DNA of 7,401 bases from the NCBI GenBank assembly GCA_011620445.1, contig WOZB01000030.1, forward strand, positions 1-7,401. The letters are read 5' to 3'. Source of the stretch: Anaerolineaceae bacterium. Its GTDB lineage: Bacteria > Chloroflexota > Anaerolineae > Anaerolineales > Anaerolineaceae. The translations under genes and the position numbers were made by a program. This document shows, piece after piece, positions 5,678 to 7,401 of the stretch (positions are counted from its first letter, which is position 1; each line of letters opens with the position of its first letter). The notes beneath the pieces are model-generated. The model was not told the origin of the DNA, made no database searches, and saw nothing but the letters and a program-made list of their open reading frames with translations.

Positions 5678-7090
5678 TCAAGGTTCGTGGACAATAAAAT
5701 TGTCAAAACCGTAAACCGTATTGCCTTCATCAAAAGTGCCGCCGTAAAGCCCGACACTCCCGTCATTCCCCAGGAATTCCGAGCTGGCCGATATAATTTC
5801 AACCCCATTCACGCTCAGGCTGAGGTTGCCATCCACGCAGCTTGCCACCAGGTGATATTCCTCCGCTAGCTCGAAGGCGTTCTGCTCGGAGGCAAAAATA
5901 TCATCATCGCCATCCACCCAACGAATCAATTCCGCATAACCGTCGCTGGCTATTCCTAAAACGTGGAAATTGTCGTTGTCGATGTAACCGCACATGATGC
6001 CAAAGTCGCCCAGGGTTGAACCGCTCACCAGGCGTGCATCCACTTCAATCACCGCGTCGCCAGTGCCTTCAAATGCGTTCGGTAGGTTCCACTGAGCATA
6101 CATGGGGGTTTTGATGGAAATCGTATAATAACCATCCTCGTAAGCGGAACCTGAATCATCCCCATCAAAGACATACCAATCACCGGCCGTGGTGGAGAAA
6201 TCATCGCTGAACACAACGGCTCCAAGTTCAGCTAGCGGAGCAGTGGGCAAATCACTAAAGGGATCGGTGGTGACCTTTCCGGTCTGTTCGGCTTTGAAGT
6301 TGTCAAAGTAGTACATGAATGGACCCTCTTCAAAAGACCCGCCGTAAATACCAACCCTGCCGTCACTGGTCAAAATTGGATCTTCCAGGTCAATCGCCAC
6401 CTTACCATTGACATCCAAGGTGAAATGGCCCTTCTGGCAATTGGCAATCAGGTGATACTTATCCGCAGGGGTGAATCTACGCTCCTGGTAAAGCAAGGTG
6501 GACTCCTCGCCGTCCTTCATCTGGTAAAGGCTAATTGAGCCATCTGTGCGGATGCCCATAGTGATGTAGTTGTCGAAGTCCTGGAAGTCGCAAACGACGC
6601 CAAAGTCGCCAGCATCCGAGCCGGCACCTTTCCATGCATCAACCTCAAAGACGGCATCTCCTGTTCCCAGGTAGTCTTTAGCGACAACGGGTTCCACGAA
6701 ACTCTCTGATTTAATTTCGATGAAATAAGCCCCTTCCTCATACCCGAAAGCGCTGTTATCGTTGACACCAATTGGCCAACCTGAGTAGACGTCTGAGAAG
6801 TCGTCACTATAAGTGTATCCGGCGGTCTCAGGTTGCGGGGTGAAGGTTGGAGAAACAGGCGAAGCCGTGTTGGTTGGCTGAGTCGTTGCGGTGGGAGCAG
6901 GCGTTTCTGTAGGCGCGGTAGTGGCGGTCGGAGCAGCGGTCTCTGTGGGTGCAACAGTGGCCGACGGGGCAACGGTTGCCAGTTGATTGCTTGCTGTTGG
7001 AGCTGGAGCTTCTTGTTGGGGTGCGCAGGCTGTGGCAACTAAACTGAGGGCGGCGAAAATCAGGATCAGGGACAATAATCTATTACGCAT
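5678..7090 (-). CDS. Surface lipoprotein with two tandem concanavalin/LamG-like beta-sandwich domains
   Basis: This 470-residue protein is predicted to be exported and lipid-anchored. The start MRNRLLSLIL (ATG at 7088-7090) is chosen over a longer frame because a purine-rich GGAAGTGAGG lies just upstream and it begins a signal peptide ending in VATAC, giving Cys22 as the anchor. Residues ~25-90 are a Pro/Thr/Ala linker (PTETAAPTATTAP-type), usual in Anaerolineae surface proteins. Two copies of a ~175-residue domain follow (about 95-267 and 295-467). Each has SDDFS, a G.Y.I.IK strand, GTGDAV.EVDA, GDFG..C, DN-rich and YHL.A.C strands, VNG, and a final YGG.F.EG...Y.FDNF. The copies are in exact 200-residue register from about 142 onwards. 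Cysteines at 167/218 and 367/418 (both 51 apart) could form one disulfide per domain. The pattern resembles carbohydrate-binding or DUF1080/LamG-like sandwiches; glycan binding is an inference and no catalytic residues are evident. It ends at its own terminator. Confidence 0.83.
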   Translation of the reverse strand: MRNRLLSLILIFAALSLVATACAPQQEAPAPTASNQLATVAPSATVAPTETAAPTATTAPTETPAPTATTQPTNTASPVSPTFTPQPETAGYTYSDDFSDVYSGWPIGVNDNSAFGYEEGAYFIEIKSESFVEPVVAKDYLGTGDAVFEVDAWKGAGSDAGDFGVVCDFQDFDNYITMGIRTDGSISLYQMKDGEESTLLYQERRFTPADKYHLIANCQKGHFTLDVNGKVAIDLEDPILTSDGRVGIYGGSFEEGPFMYYFDNFKAEQTGKVTTDPFSDLPTAPLAELGAVVFSDDFSTTAGDWYVFDGDDSGSAYEDGYYTISIKTPMYAQWNLPNAFEGTGDAVIEVDARLVSGSTLGDFGIMCGYIDNDNFHVLGIASDGYAELIRWVDGDDDIFASEQNAFELAEEYHLVASCVDGNLSLSVNGVEIISASSEFLGNDGSVGLYGGTFDEGNTVYGFDNFIVHEP

Positions 7091-7125
7091 AACGGCCTCA
7101 CTTCCAATGCCCGTACCTATTTGGA

Positions 7126-7153
7126 TATAGGATATTAAATCACAATATCTATA
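7126..7153. promoter_or_regulatory. AT-rich inverted repeat in the lipoprotein upstream region
   Basis: TATAGGATATT (7126-7136) and AATATCTATA (7144-7153) are inverted copies with one extra G on the left and a 7-nt spacer. The dyad begins about 36 nt upstream of the lipoprotein ATG, where a minus-strand -10 such as TATAGATATT could lie. It may be an operator or an AT-rich promoter core. I see no convincing -35, so the promoter is not called separately. Confidence 0.35.
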
Positions 7154-7166
7154 AAAGTGGAAAGCA

Positions 7167-7234
7167 TTTGCCTGAAGCAATGGTCTCGGAAAGAGCAATT
7201 TAATACTGAGAAAACCACTGGGGCTTCAGGCAAA
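7167..7234. repeat. 12-bp perfect inverted repeat in the divergent intergenic region
   Basis: TTTGCCTGAAGC (7167-7178) is exactly complementary to GCTTCAGGCAAA (7223-7234) across a 44-nt spacer. Inside it, TGGTCTC (7181-7187) can pair with GAG...ACCA (7208-7217) around an AAA bulge, giving a long nested stem. It lies between the two divergent genes and upstream of the TATAAT box at 7296. It could be a leader structure, a relic of a small element or a protein site; I cannot choose between these. Confidence 0.5.
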
Positions 7235-7295
7235 ATTTCATCAGTCGCAGAGCTTTGAATGGGTGCAAATCGAGCGCTTACCCGCTTCCTGGCGT

Positions 7296-7301
7296 TATAA
7301 T
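7296..7301 (+). promoter_or_regulatory. Probable -10 box for the downstream aminotransferase-fold gene
   Basis: A consensus TATAAT lies 37 nt before the ATG at 7339, which would give a leader of about 30 nt. The hexamer 17 bp upstream (AGCGCT) is not a recognisable -35, so an activator or a relaxed -35 would be needed. Confidence 0.4.
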
Positions 7302-7338
7302 CACTGCAGATACTCACCTTATCAGGAAAGAGGAAGCG

Positions 7339-7401
7339 ATGACCGAACGACTTGCCTGGCTGGACGAAGAACTGAAAAACCTCAAAGAAACCGGTTTATA
7401 C
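7339..7401 (+). CDS. Probable glycine C-acetyltransferase / AONS-family PLP enzyme, N-terminal fragment
   Basis: Only 21 codons are in the window: MTERLAWLDEELKNLKETGL followed by Y, open to the edge. The start has GAGGAAG (7330-7336) directly upstream and a TATAAT box at 7296-7301. The pattern 'L..EL..LK..GLY' is the usual N-terminal helix of 2-amino-3-ketobutyrate CoA ligase (glycine C-acetyltransferase) and related alpha-oxoamine synthases. These PLP enzymes join an amino acid to an acyl-CoA, here probably in threonine/glycine metabolism. The conserved PLP lysine and glycine-rich motifs would lie beyond the window, so the assignment rests on the first helix alone. 8-amino-7-oxononanoate synthase is the main alternative. 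It is divergent from the lipoprotein gene and separated from it by 248 nt. Confidence 0.5.
   Translation, partial: MTERLAWLDEELKNLKETGLY

Noticed and set aside
5522..5869. Plus-strand gene across repeat copy 3 and the end of the lipoprotein gene
   Set aside because: It is antisense to the well-supported lipoprotein domain and crosses a repeat and a terminator, with no family resemblance.
6517..7042. Antisense and out-of-frame reading frames over the Pro/Thr-rich linker
   Set aside because: Low-complexity Pro/Thr/Ala codons create long open frames on both strands. The lipoprotein frame alone has a signal peptide and domain structure.

Overview
This window looks like a chromosomal segment of a Chloroflexota bacterium, probably Anaerolineae. 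The main evidence is the minus-strand lipoprotein, which has the long Pro/Thr/Ala-rich linker (PTATTAPTETPAPTATT-like) typical of that group. Moderate GC content and a broken REP-type transposase set among hairpin repeats agree with this. The lineage is inferred from these features, not from a database search.

Layout. Positions 1-2307 hold a tight plus-strand operon: the end of an MFS transporter, a secreted NodB-type polysaccharide deacetylase (14-nt overlap) and a DinB-fold metal-site protein (4-nt ATGA overlap). It runs directly into a nearly full-length but dead DegV (fatty-acid-binding, FakB-like) gene at 2311-3137, which has three in-frame stops and a damaged 5' end. A perfect 32-nt palindrome (3179-3210) overlaps an extended -10 element just before a second, complete MFS transporter (3240-4598).

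Positions 4600-5541 form a small mobile-element island. A 50-bp hairpin repeat occurs three times in the same orientation. Between copies 2 and 3, on the minus strand, lies a RAYT (REP-associated Y1/HUH transposase) gene broken by an amber codon and a 1-nt frameshift. The transposase is visibly richer in A+T than its neighbours.

Positions 5626-7090 hold a minus-strand gene for a lipoprotein with two tandem ~175-residue beta-sandwich-like domains in exact 200-residue register. It ends at a symmetric intrinsic terminator that overlaps a competing hairpin. A 248-nt divergent intergenic region (7091-7338) carries two inverted repeats and a TATAAT box. The window closes with the first 21 codons of a probable PLP-dependent glycine C-acetyltransferase/AONS-type gene.

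I see no sign of an elaborate new system. The most rewarding parts are the RAYT/REP island, the palindrome-controlled MFS gene and the duplicated lipoprotein domain. No stretch over 300 bases lacks an annotated gene or gene relic.
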